Part shown: piece by piece, positions 16,903 to 25,878 of the stretch
How the letters are laid out: every line of letters starts with the position of its first letter
Position numbering within the stretch: the stretch's first letter is position 1
Source of the DNA: Pseudoalteromonas sp049257235
GTDB lineage: Bacteria; Pseudomonadota; Gammaproteobacteria; Enterobacterales; Alteromonadaceae
DNA length: 64,000 nt
Assembly: GCF_049257235.1 (NCBI RefSeq)
Contig: NZ_JBMMUF010000001.1
Span: 496,001-560,000 of the forward strand
Direction: 5' to 3'
Made by a program: the position numbers and the translations under genes
Notes under the pieces: model-generated
Told to the model about the DNA's origin: nothing
The model's database searches: none
What the model saw: only the letters and a program-made list of their open reading frames with translations

Positions 16903-19232
16903 TCAGCTGGCAAACTAGATAAGAATGACTGAAGGGCCTTGAGCCCTTCTTTTATTTTCACGTCCATCTCTTCTAGCCACTTCGCACGACATTCAACAGA
17001 TACATCAACACACTCATTTTCCATCTGCTTAGCATGTAGTTGCACAGCTTTGAGGCCGACTGACCCTGCAGCTCCTTTCACTTTGTGCGCCACTGACTTA
17101 TATTCAGCCACATCGCTATCATGAGCGCTAAGCAATTCTTGTTGATAGCCCGGAGCGAGCTTGGCGAATAATTCCGTGCTTCGTGAAAAGGCCTTCACGC
17201 CCATAGAGTCGAGGAATTCAGTAATGATGTCTTTATCTAGCAACTCTTCATCAATGACGATATTTTTAGTCACCTGCTGTTGCACCAAACGTTGCGCTGC
17301 TGCTTGTTGAATCGTTTGTTTTTCAAAACCAAAGAGCTTAGCCAGCATTTTATCTAGCTTTGCGGTATTAATCGGCTTGGCCAAGGCCCCCTGAATGTTT
17401 ATACCTTTTAGCTCTTCCTCTGCGCTGCGAACATTGGCGGTCAGGGCAACAATGGGTAGATGGTCGAACTCACTTTGCGCACGTATTTCTCGCGCTACCA
17501 CATCACCATTAATATCTGGCAGTTGCATATCCAAAAGAACGAGATCTAGGTCATCTTCAGTTTCAACAAAGGCCAAGGCATCTTCACCGGTTTCAGCCCA
17601 GAGCACTTCATGACCTCGTTGCTCTAGCAAGTTAGTCGCAATTTCTGCGTTCAGGGGAACGTCTTCGACTAGTAGAATATTGAGGCTCTTACATTCATAA
17701 CTTTGCGCTTGCGGTGGCTCAGTTAGCGCAAGCGGGATCAACACCATAAATGTGCTGCCCTTGCCTTTTGTTGAGGTTACCTGAATTTCACCGCCCATAG
17801 CTTTAACTAGGGCCTTGGTTACGGCCAAGCCAATTCCCGAGCCTATGGCGTTTGCGCCGCTGGCATCTGGCGCCTTGTAATACATGTCAAAAATGTGGGT
17901 TAACTGCTCTTCACCGATACCTATACCGGAGTCAGTTACGGTCATAATGAGCCAGCTTTGCGACTCTTGTTGTTGATGACGACATTCTAACTTCACACCA
18001 CCATGGGTGGTAAACTTCACTGCATTATTGATCAAGTTCCACAAAACTTGGCGTAAGCGAGTTGGGTCGATTTGCGCGTAAACATCTAAATCGCCTGAAC
18101 GAGTTACATCAAATGACAAGGACTTTTGCTCAGCTATCAAGGCGCCAAAGTTAATCACATCATCGATAAAGCCGGTGACGCTTACTGGCTCTGTCACGAT
18201 ATCGAGTTGTTCGCGGTCAATCTTATCTAAATCGATAATATCGTTAAAGATATTGCCAAGTGTTTCGGCACTAGAGAAGACCGTATTACACCAACTGCGC
18301 TGCTGTTGACTCAATTCAGTGTCCAACATCATCCGCGTCAAACCGACAATACCGTTTAGCGGGGTTCTTAATTCATGGGATAAGGTGGCAATGAATTTAC
18401 CCTTGTCTTTATAGGCTGTCTCTAATGCCTGCTCAGCTTCTTTACGGCTGGTAATGTCACGACCGAACGCCAACAGACCAATGTACTCGCCCTTGTCATT
18501 GATAAACGGTAACTTGCGCATTTCAAACCAATGGTATTCACCATCCACTGGGTATTGTACGTCCAGAGTCAACGCCTCATGAGTGGACTCTACTTGACGA
18601 TCTGTTTTTAGCACGTCTGGCAGATATTCTGCGGGGTATATCTCTTCTACTTTTTTACCAATTAGCTCGTCTGAGGTGCGGTTCATGACCTTCTCAAACA
18701 TTTTATTACAGCCAGCAAAGACGCCGTCTTGATCTCGGTAGTAAAACAAGTCAGGTGACGAGTCGACAATCGAGCGTAACAACATCCCTTGTTGCGCAAG
18801 CTCAACCTGTGTTTTCTTACGTTCAGCAATCTCTCTACGCAATTCATCAATCGCTCGGTACTTGGCATTAAGCGCTCTTTTACGTTCGTCAATTTCGGTA
18901 TTGAGAAGGCGAATATTATCTTTAAGAGATTGGTTTAGTAGCTTTTCTTGTTTTGTGGCTGATTGCAGAAACTTTTGTGAGTCTTGCAATTGGGTCACGG
19001 ACTGCATCACCACCATGATCACTAATGGGGAGCTGACAGCAGTAAAGAATACAACGGCGAGCAAATCTAACAACATTACCTCGCCGGTGGCGACATAATA
19101 GAACATTGCACTTAAGATCAGCGCAGCAATAATGAATACGCCATAGACTATGGCGGCTGCATACCAGATCCCAAATCGGGCAAGTAAATTTGTTAGAACA
19201 CGAACCCAAGGGCTCAGGGAAGAGTCAATCAT
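16899..19232 (-). CDS. arcB: Tripartite hybrid sensor kinase ArcB
   Basis: At 777 residues this is essentially the length of E. coli ArcB. It has two membrane helices (about 20-45 and 53-77), a long coiled coil, a PAS domain (about 150-260) and HisKA with His286 in LSHELRTPLNG. HATPase_c, a receiver with Asp568 in LLDMQLPDING, and a C-terminal Hpt with His716 in AHKVKGAAGSVG complete it. It senses quinone redox state and phosphorylates ArcA. The start ATG at 19232 sits directly after a T7 tract of a terminator-like hairpin and has no visible Shine-Dalgarno sequence. I see no better in-frame ATG before residue 43, which lies inside the first membrane helix. Confidence 0.93.
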   Translation of the reverse strand: MIDSSLSPWVRVLTNLLARFGIWYAAAIVYGVFIIAALILSAMFYYVATGEVMLLDLLAVVFFTAVSSPLVIMVVMQSVTQLQDSQKFLQSATKQEKLLNQSLKDNIRLLNTEIDERKRALNAKYRAIDELRREIAERKKTQVELAQQGMLLRSIVDSSPDLFYYRDQDGVFAGCNKMFEKVMNRTSDELIGKKVEEIYPAEYLPDVLKTDRQVESTHEALTLDVQYPVDGEYHWFEMRKLPFINDKGEYIGLLAFGRDITSRKEAEQALETAYKDKGKFIATLSHELRTPLNGIVGLTRMMLDTELSQQQRSWCNTVFSSAETLGNIFNDIIDLDKIDREQLDIVTEPVSVTGFIDDVINFGALIAEQKSLSFDVTRSGDLDVYAQIDPTRLRQVLWNLINNAVKFTTHGGVKLECRHQQQESQSWLIMTVTDSGIGIGEEQLTHIFDMYYKAPDASGANAIGSGIGLAVTKALVKAMGGEIQVTSTKGKGSTFMVLIPLALTEPPQAQSYECKSLNILLVEDVPLNAEIATNLLEQRGHEVLWAETGEDALAFVETEDDLDLVLLDMQLPDINGDVVAREIRAQSEFDHLPIVALTANVRSAEEELKGINIQGALAKPINTAKLDKMLAKLFGFEKQTIQQAAAQRLVQQQVTKNIVIDEELLDKDIITEFLDSMGVKAFSRSTELFAKLAPGYQQELLSAHDSDVAEYKSVAHKVKGAAGSVGLKAVQLHAKQMENECVDVSVECRAKWLEEMDVKIKEGLKALQSFLSSLPAD
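16931..16958 (+). terminator. arcA terminator inside the arcB coding region
   Basis: GAAGGGC, a 5-base loop, GCCCTTC, then TTTTATTTT on the plus strand, 29 bp after the arcA stop. It lies within the last 20 codons of arcB on the other strand. In the arcB direction there is no T tract after the stem, so it should be one-directional. Confidence 0.75.
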
Positions 19233-19259
19233 AAAAAAAGGGGTTTTGCTGCAAACCCC
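19233..19259 (-). terminator. Terminator-like hairpin touching the arcB start codon
   Basis: Minus strand: GGGGTTT, a 6-base loop, AAACCCC, then TTTTTTT and immediately the arcB ATG. It is suitably placed to end the upstream gene (stop at 19275), but it also lies in the only possible leader of arcB. It may act as a terminator, an attenuator or both. Confidence 0.65.
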
Positions 19260-19274
19260 TCTATTGTAATCAAC

Positions 19275-21068
19275 TTATAGTATCTTTGGCAGTATCTGAG
19301 TCGATATTCTTGCGAAAGAGCATACTCCTACGCGCTTACCGCCTTTAACCAATACGCCTTTTCGCATGTTGGTAGCGCCGCTCGCACTGAGGCTTAACTC
19401 ATAGCTCTGCTCATCAATATCACTGCTACCACCGGCATTGGCGGCACCAGTGTTACACTGCATTTGCCCTAGTTTATGATAATTCGCACGACTAAATGGC
19501 GTTGACGAATTTACAATGGGGCCTGTGCTTGTGGTGTTAACCGCATTTTTCCACGCCGCTAAGTCAACATTAATCACGCCACCGCGCAAATTAATTTTAT
19601 CTTCATGGGTAAGAAAGTAGCTGTCGAACGGTCCAAATTGGTACGCCATCGATAAAGAGTCATTTGTTTGGCGCAAATCACCAAGCCATAAGCCACCCTC
19701 ACCGAACACTTGAATTTCAATGTCGGTTTTGTCGGTATCTAGGCTCGATACAGTCGCGTAACTATTGCTATCTAATCCTAAAATAAGTGCACTTGATGAC
19801 TGCACACCGGTTTTAATTAAACGCGGCTGCTTGCCTTGTCGTGCAACTTCAGTATCTATAGTTCCCCAAGGGAATAAGCCCATGACACCCGATTTGATAT
19901 AACTCAACTCGCGACTATTGGTAACTGAAATACAGTCTACGCCGAGGCGACACGCATCATACCCATTAGCGTAAACGACAGGGTTGTCTGCCAGTACCTG
20001 TACGCCCTCTCCTGAGAGGATAGTTGCGTTGTTACGGCCACCAACCAGTGCATTAACTGCTTCACCTTGCGCTGCAACCACAAGCTGATTTTTACTCACC
20101 ATTTCTTTGATTTTAATGAGCAACTCACTGGGCTTATTGGCACCATCATAAAACGCGTGGTAAAGCAGTAACGGATTTGAGTCGGCAATAAATAAAGCGT
20201 CAGAGCGACGCAACAAGTCATAAAGCTGCTCTGGGTCTTTGCACAGCTTTTGCTGCTTTTCATATAAGTCAGGATACAGACTATCACGACGGAAACTTGC
20301 CAAACGCGATACTTGATATGAGGCAAGGTCGTCACATGAGGCTGTATTATCTGTACTGATCAGCGTTTGTACTGCGCCATCAATCGCTAACCAATGGGCC
20401 TCAAAGCCTAGCTGCTCAAATAACGTCTGATAATAGTCGACATCACGATATGGGTCGCGGCTACCACCCGTTACAAAAGCGATACGCGGCTTACGCTTGG
20501 TATCCACCACCTCTGTGGCTATGGCGAATAACTCGTTGAACGCATCTTGAGTAACCCAATCACGTGTGCCCTCGAAGTCTACATGAGCACTAAGCCTACG
20601 CTTACCTGTGGCCTGTTTTTGTTCGAGTAAATCAAAGAAATTTTGCTGCTCAAATTCAAACAAGCTAAACCAAAATTCACGAGCACTTTGCTCAGAGGAT
20701 TTCAGTTTGAAGTCACTGCGACGCAAATAACGCTCAAACTCAATTTGGCTAAACGTATCATCGCCAAAATGCTTGCGGGCATGCGTCAAAATGCCTGTTG
20801 CTTCATCGCGAATTTCAGGTTGCTCTGTCCATGCCATCTCACGAATGCGGTTAAGTCCCTCATCGGTGATTTTAAACATAGGTTGTTGTTTATACGTATC
20901 TTTGCTCAGTCGCTCTCGCGATTGGGTATTACAGTACTTTAGGCGTTCACTCGAACATACTTGAAGGTCATCGGCCATCATTAATAATTGAGGCGATGCC
21001 ATTACCGAGGAAATACTGCAGCTCCCGAGTAGTGCTAGCGAGGCAACTCTTGATAGAAGTGGTTTCAT
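19275..21068 (-). CDS. Exported cyanophycinase-fold (S51-like) protein lacking the catalytic motif
   Basis: About 597 residues from the ATG at 21068, which gives a clean signal peptide (MKPLLSRVASLALLG to VMA). The frame is open further upstream, with another ATG at 21080. The middle resembles cyanophycinase/peptidase S51 proteins: IAFVTGGSRDPYRDVDYYQ, then SDALFIADSNPLLL, LVVAAQGEAVNALVGG, and GLFPWGTIDTEVARQGKQPRL. In active members the nucleophile sits in a GTSAGA turn; here this is AAQGEA (Gln334 region), and the GGDQ and DxHF motifs are also changed. It is therefore probably not an active S51 peptidase. There is no clear ribosome-binding site. It lies upstream of arcB on the same strand. 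Function unknown. Confidence 0.6.
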   Translation of the reverse strand: MKPLLSRVASLALLGSCSISSVMASPQLLMMADDLQVCSSERLKYCNTQSRERLSKDTYKQQPMFKITDEGLNRIREMAWTEQPEIRDEATGILTHARKHFGDDTFSQIEFERYLRRSDFKLKSSEQSAREFWFSLFEFEQQNFFDLLEQKQATGKRRLSAHVDFEGTRDWVTQDAFNELFAIATEVVDTKRKPRIAFVTGGSRDPYRDVDYYQTLFEQLGFEAHWLAIDGAVQTLISTDNTASCDDLASYQVSRLASFRRDSLYPDLYEKQQKLCKDPEQLYDLLRRSDALFIADSNPLLLYHAFYDGANKPSELLIKIKEMVSKNQLVVAAQGEAVNALVGGRNNATILSGEGVQVLADNPVVYANGYDACRLGVDCISVTNSRELSYIKSGVMGLFPWGTIDTEVARQGKQPRLIKTGVQSSSALILGLDSNSYATVSSLDTDKTDIEIQVFGEGGLWLGDLRQTNDSLSMAYQFGPFDSYFLTHEDKINLRGGVINVDLAAWKNAVNTTSTGPIVNSSTPFSRANYHKLGQMQCNTGAANAGGSSDIDEQSYELSLSASGATNMRKGVLVKGGKRVGVCSFARISTQILPKIL

Positions 21069-21303
21069 GGGACTGATCATTATCGTTGTTATGCAAGTTA
21101 TTGTTATTGTCGCTGCTGTTAAGCAGTACAGAATATTAACAATGTTTACAACGATTGAAAATAGCAAAAGGACCAATAATAGGTCTGCAGACCACAACTT
21201 GAGTGCCTAACCTTTGTGCTGTTTGGCGCTCCACTTTTGCTAAATTTCAGGTAGAATAGCGCACTTTTGTGCACCCCCAACGATTTTACCTATGAGGAAG
21301 GCC

Positions 21304-22227
21304 ATGCAAAACGCCATGCCAGACATTGCTAATACCAGTTCAGCTCCAGTTGCCGAAACACTCGAATGGGTTGGCATGAGTGCCATTGAGCTCCCTATGT
21401 TAGTCACATCTGCAGGTCTATCCCCGACGGTGGTTAATGCTAAAGCGCAAGCGTTTGTAAACCTCATCGACAAAAATGCCAAAGGCATTCACATGTCGCG
21501 TCTATTTTTAGCCTTAGATGAGTTATCACACGCACCGAGTGTTACACCGCACGAAATCAGAGCAACGCTGGATAAGTTCATTAGTTCGCACGATGATATC
21601 AGCGACCAAGCGCGCCTTACCTTAGCCTTTGAGCTACCTTTACGCCGCAAAGCCCTGCTCAGTGATAACAGCGGATGGAAGTTCTACCCGATTAATCTCG
21701 ATGTGGTAATAAACGCTGCAGAGGTCCGCTTTGAAGTGTCGGTTGATGTGACTTACTCATCGACCTGCCCCTGTTCAGCGGCACTGGCAAGACAACTTAT
21801 TCAAGCAAACTTTGCCCGCGATTTTGCTGACAAAACGTTGAACTTTGAAGATGTCCACCAATGGCTTGGCACTAGCGAAGGGATCAGTGCGACTCCGCAC
21901 TCTCAACGTTCTGTTGCACAAGTCAAAGTGCGTTTAGATAGCACTGTGACTGAGTTTGACTTTGTCGCCCTTATCGATGGCATCGAAGCAACCCTTAAAA
22001 CACCAGTACAAACTGCGGTGAAGCGTGAAGACGAACAGGAATTTGCACGTTTAAATGGTGAGAACCTGATGTTTTGTGAAGATGCGGCGCGTAAAATCAA
22101 AGCCCAACTCAACGACTCAAGCGATGTAGTCGATTTTTGGTTGCGCGTAAATCATTACGAGTCATTGCACGCACACGATGCTGTTGCAATTGCCACCAAA
22201 GGAGTTGTGGGCGGTTATCAACCCTAA
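21304..22227 (+). CDS. folE2: GTP cyclohydrolase FolE2 (type IB)
   Basis: The 307-residue protein starts at ATG 21304, with GAGG six bases upstream. FolE2 converts GTP to dihydroneopterin triphosphate, the first step of folate synthesis, and can use metals other than zinc. Family features are MPDIANTSSAPVAETLEWVGM at the start, the metal-ligand cysteine in YSSTCPCSAALARQLIQ, ISATPHSQRS, and the C-terminal VNHYESLHAHDAVAI. In several bacteria folE2 is a zinc-starvation backup for FolE, but no Zur box is evident here, so it may be the main enzyme. Confidence 0.93.
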   Translation: MQNAMPDIANTSSAPVAETLEWVGMSAIELPMLVTSAGLSPTVVNAKAQAFVNLIDKNAKGIHMSRLFLALDELSHAPSVTPHEIRATLDKFISSHDDISDQARLTLAFELPLRRKALLSDNSGWKFYPINLDVVINAAEVRFEVSVDVTYSSTCPCSAALARQLIQANFARDFADKTLNFEDVHQWLGTSEGISATPHSQRSVAQVKVRLDSTVTEFDFVALIDGIEATLKTPVQTAVKREDEQEFARLNGENLMFCEDAARKIKAQLNDSSDVVDFWLRVNHYESLHAHDAVAIATKGVVGGYQP

Positions 22228-22303
22228 CTCGTGACGCCAAAACTTTTGGGCATAGTTATTGCTTTAGCAGTAGGTGTGTCAATTATTCGTTTTGGAGTAA
22301 AAA

Positions 22304-22912
22304 ATGGAATTCGCGCTTTTATCCATTCTCGTGCTAGTGGTTATCGCTTCGGCGGTGGCCTCAAAGTTCACAGACAACAATGAAAACCCCTACCCCTTTG
22401 TACGTAAAAAAGAAATGTACACTCAGGTAGAAAGCGCTTTTCTAATGCTATTAGAGCGCGCCGTCGGAGATAACTACCGCATCGTAAGCCGTGTTAGGTT
22501 ATCAGACATCATTGACTGTAAACCCAGTTTAAGTAACAAGTCGAAGCGGATCGCATTAACCAAATCGAAAAATAAACAACTCGATTTTGTGTTATTAGAC
22601 AAAAATAAACTAACCATCGTGGCGGCAGTCGACCTAGTTAACAACGCCAATAAAGGCGGCCACAAGGCGCAAAAAGATTGGTATGTTAGCGGTGCCTTAG
22701 AAACAGTGGGCATTCCTCATATACGTATGAAGGTCAAAAGTGGCTATCGCGTCGAAGATGTGCGTAACGCTATTATGTTTAAACTCGGTAAGCCAGATAC
22801 CAGCGCCAAAAAGCCAAAGCCAAGCCGCCCTGGTGTGCTGACCCCCATTCAAGCTCGCACCAATGTGCGTAGCAACGCAATATCAACATCCACTGCACTG
22901 GCAGAAATCTAA
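22304..22912 (+). CDS. DUF2726 domain protein with N-terminal membrane anchor
   Basis: A 202-residue protein with one hydrophobic helix at residues 3-20 and then a DUF2726 domain (about 35-165). Landmarks are FLMLLERAVGDNYRIVSRVRLSDII, KQLDFVLLDKNKLTIVAAVDL, and GIPHIRMKVKSGYRVEDVRNAI. The domain resembles a nuclease-like fold in general descriptions, but no activity is established. The tail is basic. It has its own terminator and sits between folE2 and mtnN. Confidence 0.75.
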   Translation: MEFALLSILVLVVIASAVASKFTDNNENPYPFVRKKEMYTQVESAFLMLLERAVGDNYRIVSRVRLSDIIDCKPSLSNKSKRIALTKSKNKQLDFVLLDKNKLTIVAAVDLVNNANKGGHKAQKDWYVSGALETVGIPHIRMKVKSGYRVEDVRNAIMFKLGKPDTSAKKPKPSRPGVLTPIQARTNVRSNAISTSTALAEI

Positions 22913-22930
22913 AAGCCACATGCCATATTT

Positions 22931-22963
22931 AAACAGCCTTTGATATACTAAAGGCTGTTTTTG
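22931..22963 (+). terminator. Terminator after the DUF2726 gene
   Basis: Stem AACAGCCTTT / AAAGGCTGTT with an 8-base loop, followed by TTTG; 19 bp after the stop. Confidence 0.7.
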
Positions 22964-22983
22964 CTATTTAAATTAGAGAAGCT

Positions 22984-23691
22984 ATGAAAGTAGGTATTAT
23001 CGGCGCCATGGAGCCGGAAATTGCAATCTTGCGCGAGCAAATGACTGACGTCGATGTGCTTGAAAAAGCGGGGTTTACTTTTTACCACGGTCAGCTCAGT
23101 GGCCAAGAAGTTACGTTAGTACAATCTGGTATTGGTAAAGTTGCCTCAGCTGTGGCGACCACTATTTTAGTTGATCACTTCAAACCCGATTGTGTTGTTA
23201 ACACTGGCTCTGCAGGTGGTTTCGACCAGCGCCTTGCAGTGGGTGATGTGGCTATTGCTAATGAGCTGCGCCATCATGACGTTGATGTTACTGCATTTGG
23301 TTACGAGTTTGGCCAAGTGCCGCAAATGCCTGCCGCGTTTGAATCGCACCCAGCCTTGGTGAAAGTGGCACAGGATTCCATTGCCGAGCTTGCACAGTGT
23401 AAATCTTTAGTGGGTCTTGTGTGTACAGGCGATTCTTTCATGTGTGACCCTGCACGCATCGAACAGACGCGAGCACAGTTTCCAAGCATGCTTGCTGTGG
23501 AGATGGAAGGTGCAGCCATTGCTCAAGCGTGTCATCAATTAGGCACTCCATTTGTAGTGATCCGCTCTTTGTCTGACATCGCTGGAAAAGAATCTCCAGA
23601 TTCATTTGAAGCGTACCTTGAAGTAGCATCTAAGAACTCGTCTGCCATGGTGATGGCTATGCTCTCTAAGCTATCAGACGTTAGCCTATAA
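22984..23691 (+). CDS. mtnN: 5'-methylthioadenosine/S-adenosylhomocysteine nucleosidase
   Basis: The 235-residue enzyme (Pfs) hydrolyses MTA and SAH, feeding methionine salvage and the LuxS pathway. It starts MKVGIIGAMEPEIAILREQM, which carries the Glu of the active site. It continues with VVNTGSAGGFD and AVEMEGAAIAQACHQ for ribose binding, and ends with the catalytic Asp in VIRSLSDIAG. The stop codon is directly followed by the ATG of the CbiB-like gene. Confidence 0.96.
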   Translation: MKVGIIGAMEPEIAILREQMTDVDVLEKAGFTFYHGQLSGQEVTLVQSGIGKVASAVATTILVDHFKPDCVVNTGSAGGFDQRLAVGDVAIANELRHHDVDVTAFGYEFGQVPQMPAAFESHPALVKVAQDSIAELAQCKSLVGLVCTGDSFMCDPARIEQTRAQFPSMLAVEMEGAAIAQACHQLGTPFVVIRSLSDIAGKESPDSFEAYLEVASKNSSAMVMAMLSKLSDVSL

Positions 23692-24633
23692 ATGACGTGG
23701 GACACACTAGGCAATTACAGTGAGTTATTGCTAGTTCTGGCAGCTATCGCCTTGGAGCGTTGGCTGCCTTTACCGTCTTGGTATCATCCGTTCACGCTTG
23801 TCAGGCTCATTTTTTCAAACCTCGTCAAACGTACATACCAACCCACCCATACAAGTCCATACCTACTGTTGGCGTCGGTATTAAGCATTGCACTATGTGT
23901 ATTGCTGCCATTAGTGCTCATTTCAGCATTTTCGCAACTCGTTTATTACCCCGAATTACTCAATGCCTTTTTACTTTATTTGTCGCTGTCATCACATACA
24001 TTGATAAACAAAGTTAAACGCACCGCCCAAGCACTCAAACAGCACCGAAAGTCACTAGCACGAGCAATTTTAGGCAATATAACAGTGCGCGAAACGACGC
24101 GCTTGAGCGAAGCAGGGATTGCTAAAGCAAGTATAGAGTCACTGGTGTTGCGCATGCTCAAAGATTACTTCACGCCCTTGTTTTTGTACTGTGTATTTGG
24201 CGGACTTGCAGCATTTAGCTACGCCTTGCTTTGGCAACTGCACCAAGCCATGCGCATGCATGCTATGCCAAATAGCGCTTATTTAATTGCCAGTAAGTGG
24301 TTACTCAGTGTCTGCCAACTCCCAGCCCTCGTTCTTTATTTAGGACCTTTGCTTTTTTCCCGCCATGCATTAGAAGCGCTACGATTTATAAAGGTATACG
24401 GCCAACATTTTTATCATCGCAGTACAGGAATAATTTTGAGCTTCTTTAGTGCTCGCTTACAAATACAACTTGGTGGACCGGCTTTTTACCACGATATGCG
24501 TTTTGAAAAAATGCGGGTTAGTCTGCATCGACAGCCCCAATGCCAAGACATTGGCGCGGCAGTGCGAGCAGTGGAGCAAATAAATGCGCTGTGGCTTGCG
24601 GTCATTATTTTCAGCTATATTATCAGCGCATAA
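23692..24633 (+). CDS. CobD/CbiB-like integral membrane protein
   Basis: A 313-residue membrane protein resembling CbiB, the cobinamide-forming enzyme of cobalamin synthesis. The region SLARAILGNITVRETTRLSEAGIAKASIESLVLRMLKDYFTPLFL aligns with the CbiB stretch around IVGRDT. The later RLQIQLGGPAFYHDMRFEKMR aligns with its LGGP..Y segment. The GRDT core is replaced (GNITVRET), so catalytic function is doubtful. The ATG starts the base after the mtnN stop. No other cobalamin gene is in the window. It could be a salvage enzyme or a repurposed membrane protein. Confidence 0.6.
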   Translation: MTWDTLGNYSELLLVLAAIALERWLPLPSWYHPFTLVRLIFSNLVKRTYQPTHTSPYLLLASVLSIALCVLLPLVLISAFSQLVYYPELLNAFLLYLSLSSHTLINKVKRTAQALKQHRKSLARAILGNITVRETTRLSEAGIAKASIESLVLRMLKDYFTPLFLYCVFGGLAAFSYALLWQLHQAMRMHAMPNSAYLIASKWLLSVCQLPALVLYLGPLLFSRHALEALRFIKVYGQHFYHRSTGIILSFFSARLQIQLGGPAFYHDMRFEKMRVSLHRQPQCQDIGAAVRAVEQINALWLAVIIFSYIISA

Positions 24634-24660
24634 AAAAAGCCACCTACCGGTGGCTTATTC
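24631..24660. terminator. Hairpin between convergent cbiB-like gene and tyrS
   Basis: GCCACC-TACC-GGTGGC with an A-rich left flank. On the minus strand it is followed by TTTTTTTA, so it should end tyrS; on the plus strand only TTATT follows. Confidence 0.7.
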
Positions 24661-24675
24661 GTTAACAGCTGAGGT

Positions 24676-25878
24676 TTAACTCAACGTAACCTTAGCAAAA
24701 CGACGCTTACCAACCTGATAAACTGCCGTTGAGCCTTTAGCAATCATAAGCTTACTGTCAGTAACTTTGGTTTCACCATCGATTTTCACTGCGCCTTGCT
24801 TGATCATACGAATGGCCTCAGAGGTACTTGCAACCAACTTGGCATCCTTTAGAAGCGCTGTAATCATCATTTCTGGCTCATCGCAGCTCAATGACATCTC
24901 TTCGATATCATCAGGGAGTGCATTTTTTGAAAAGCGTTGGGTGAAGTCATCGTGGGCTTGCTGTGCAGCTTCTTCGCTGTGGAAGCGCGCGATGATTTCT
25001 TTTGCCAATTTGATTTTAATGTCACGCGGGTTAGTACCAGCTGCAACATCTGCTTTAAGTGCATCAATTTGTTCAAGGCTCAGTGCACTAAGTAGCTCAT
25101 AGTAACGCCACATGAGATCGTCGGAGATAGACATTACTTTACCGAACATGTCATTTGGTGCGTCAGTAATACCAATATAGTTACCAAGCGACTTAGACAT
25201 CTTCTGTACGCCGTCTGTACCTTCAAGTAACGGCATCATTAGCACAGTTTGTGGCTTTTGACCTTCGTCTTTTTGTAACTCACGGCCCATAAGCAGGTTA
25301 AAACGTTGGTCAGTACCACCGAGTTCAACATCCGCTTCAAGTGCAACAGAATCCCATCCCTGTACCAGCGGGTATAAAAACTCATGAATTGCAATTGATT
25401 GACCGTTAGCGTAACGCTTTTTGAAATCATCACGCTCAAGCATACGCGCCACTGTTTGACGCGCTGCCAGTTTGATCATGCCAGCGGTGCCCAACTTCTC
25501 CATCCACGTTGAGTTAAATGCGACTGTGGTTTTTTCAGGGTCAAGAATCTTGAAGACTTGCTCTTTATATGTCTCTGCGTTAGCTAACACATCTTCTCGC
25601 GTCAAAGGCTTACGAGTTACATTCTTACCCGTTGGATCGCCTATCATGCCTGTAAAGTCACCGATCAAAAAGATCACTTCATGGCCAAGGTCTTGGAACG
25701 TTTTTAGTTTGTTAATTAAAACTGTGTGCCCTAAATGCAAATCAGGGGCTGTTGGATCGAAACCAGCTTTAATCTTTAGCTTTTTCCCGGACTTAAGTCG
25801 TTCAACCAACTCTTCTTCGAGTAAAATTTCCTCAGCACCGCGCTTTATTTCAGCAAGTGCTGTTTGCAAGTCTGTCAT
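24676..25878 (-). CDS. tyrS: Tyrosyl-tRNA synthetase
   Basis: The 400-residue class I enzyme charges tRNA-Tyr. The HIGH motif appears as PDLHLGHTVLIN and the KMSKS motif as KMSKSLGNYIG. The tyrosine and tRNA-binding region includes GMIGDPTGK and FLYPLVQGWD. A C-terminal S4 RNA-binding domain (from about residue 335) carries SEAIRMIKQGAVKIDGE. This is the roughly 400-residue type of bacterial TyrS. It is divergent from mepM, an arrangement shared with many gammaproteobacteria. Confidence 0.96.
   Translation of the reverse strand: MTDLQTALAEIKRGAEEILLEEELVERLKSGKKLKIKAGFDPTAPDLHLGHTVLINKLKTFQDLGHEVIFLIGDFTGMIGDPTGKNVTRKPLTREDVLANAETYKEQVFKILDPEKTTVAFNSTWMEKLGTAGMIKLAARQTVARMLERDDFKKRYANGQSIAIHEFLYPLVQGWDSVALEADVELGGTDQRFNLLMGRELQKDEGQKPQTVLMMPLLEGTDGVQKMSKSLGNYIGITDAPNDMFGKVMSISDDLMWRYYELLSALSLEQIDALKADVAAGTNPRDIKIKLAKEIIARFHSEEAAQQAHDDFTQRFSKNALPDDIEEMSLSCDEPEMMITALLKDAKLVASTSEAIRMIKQGAVKIDGETKVTDSKLMIAKGSTAVYQVGKRRFAKVTLS

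Noticed and set aside
22231..22383. GTG-started frame of about 50 codons with a hydrophobic start between folE2 and the DUF2726 gene
   Set aside because: No ribosome-binding site, and about half overlaps the DUF2726 gene in another frame.
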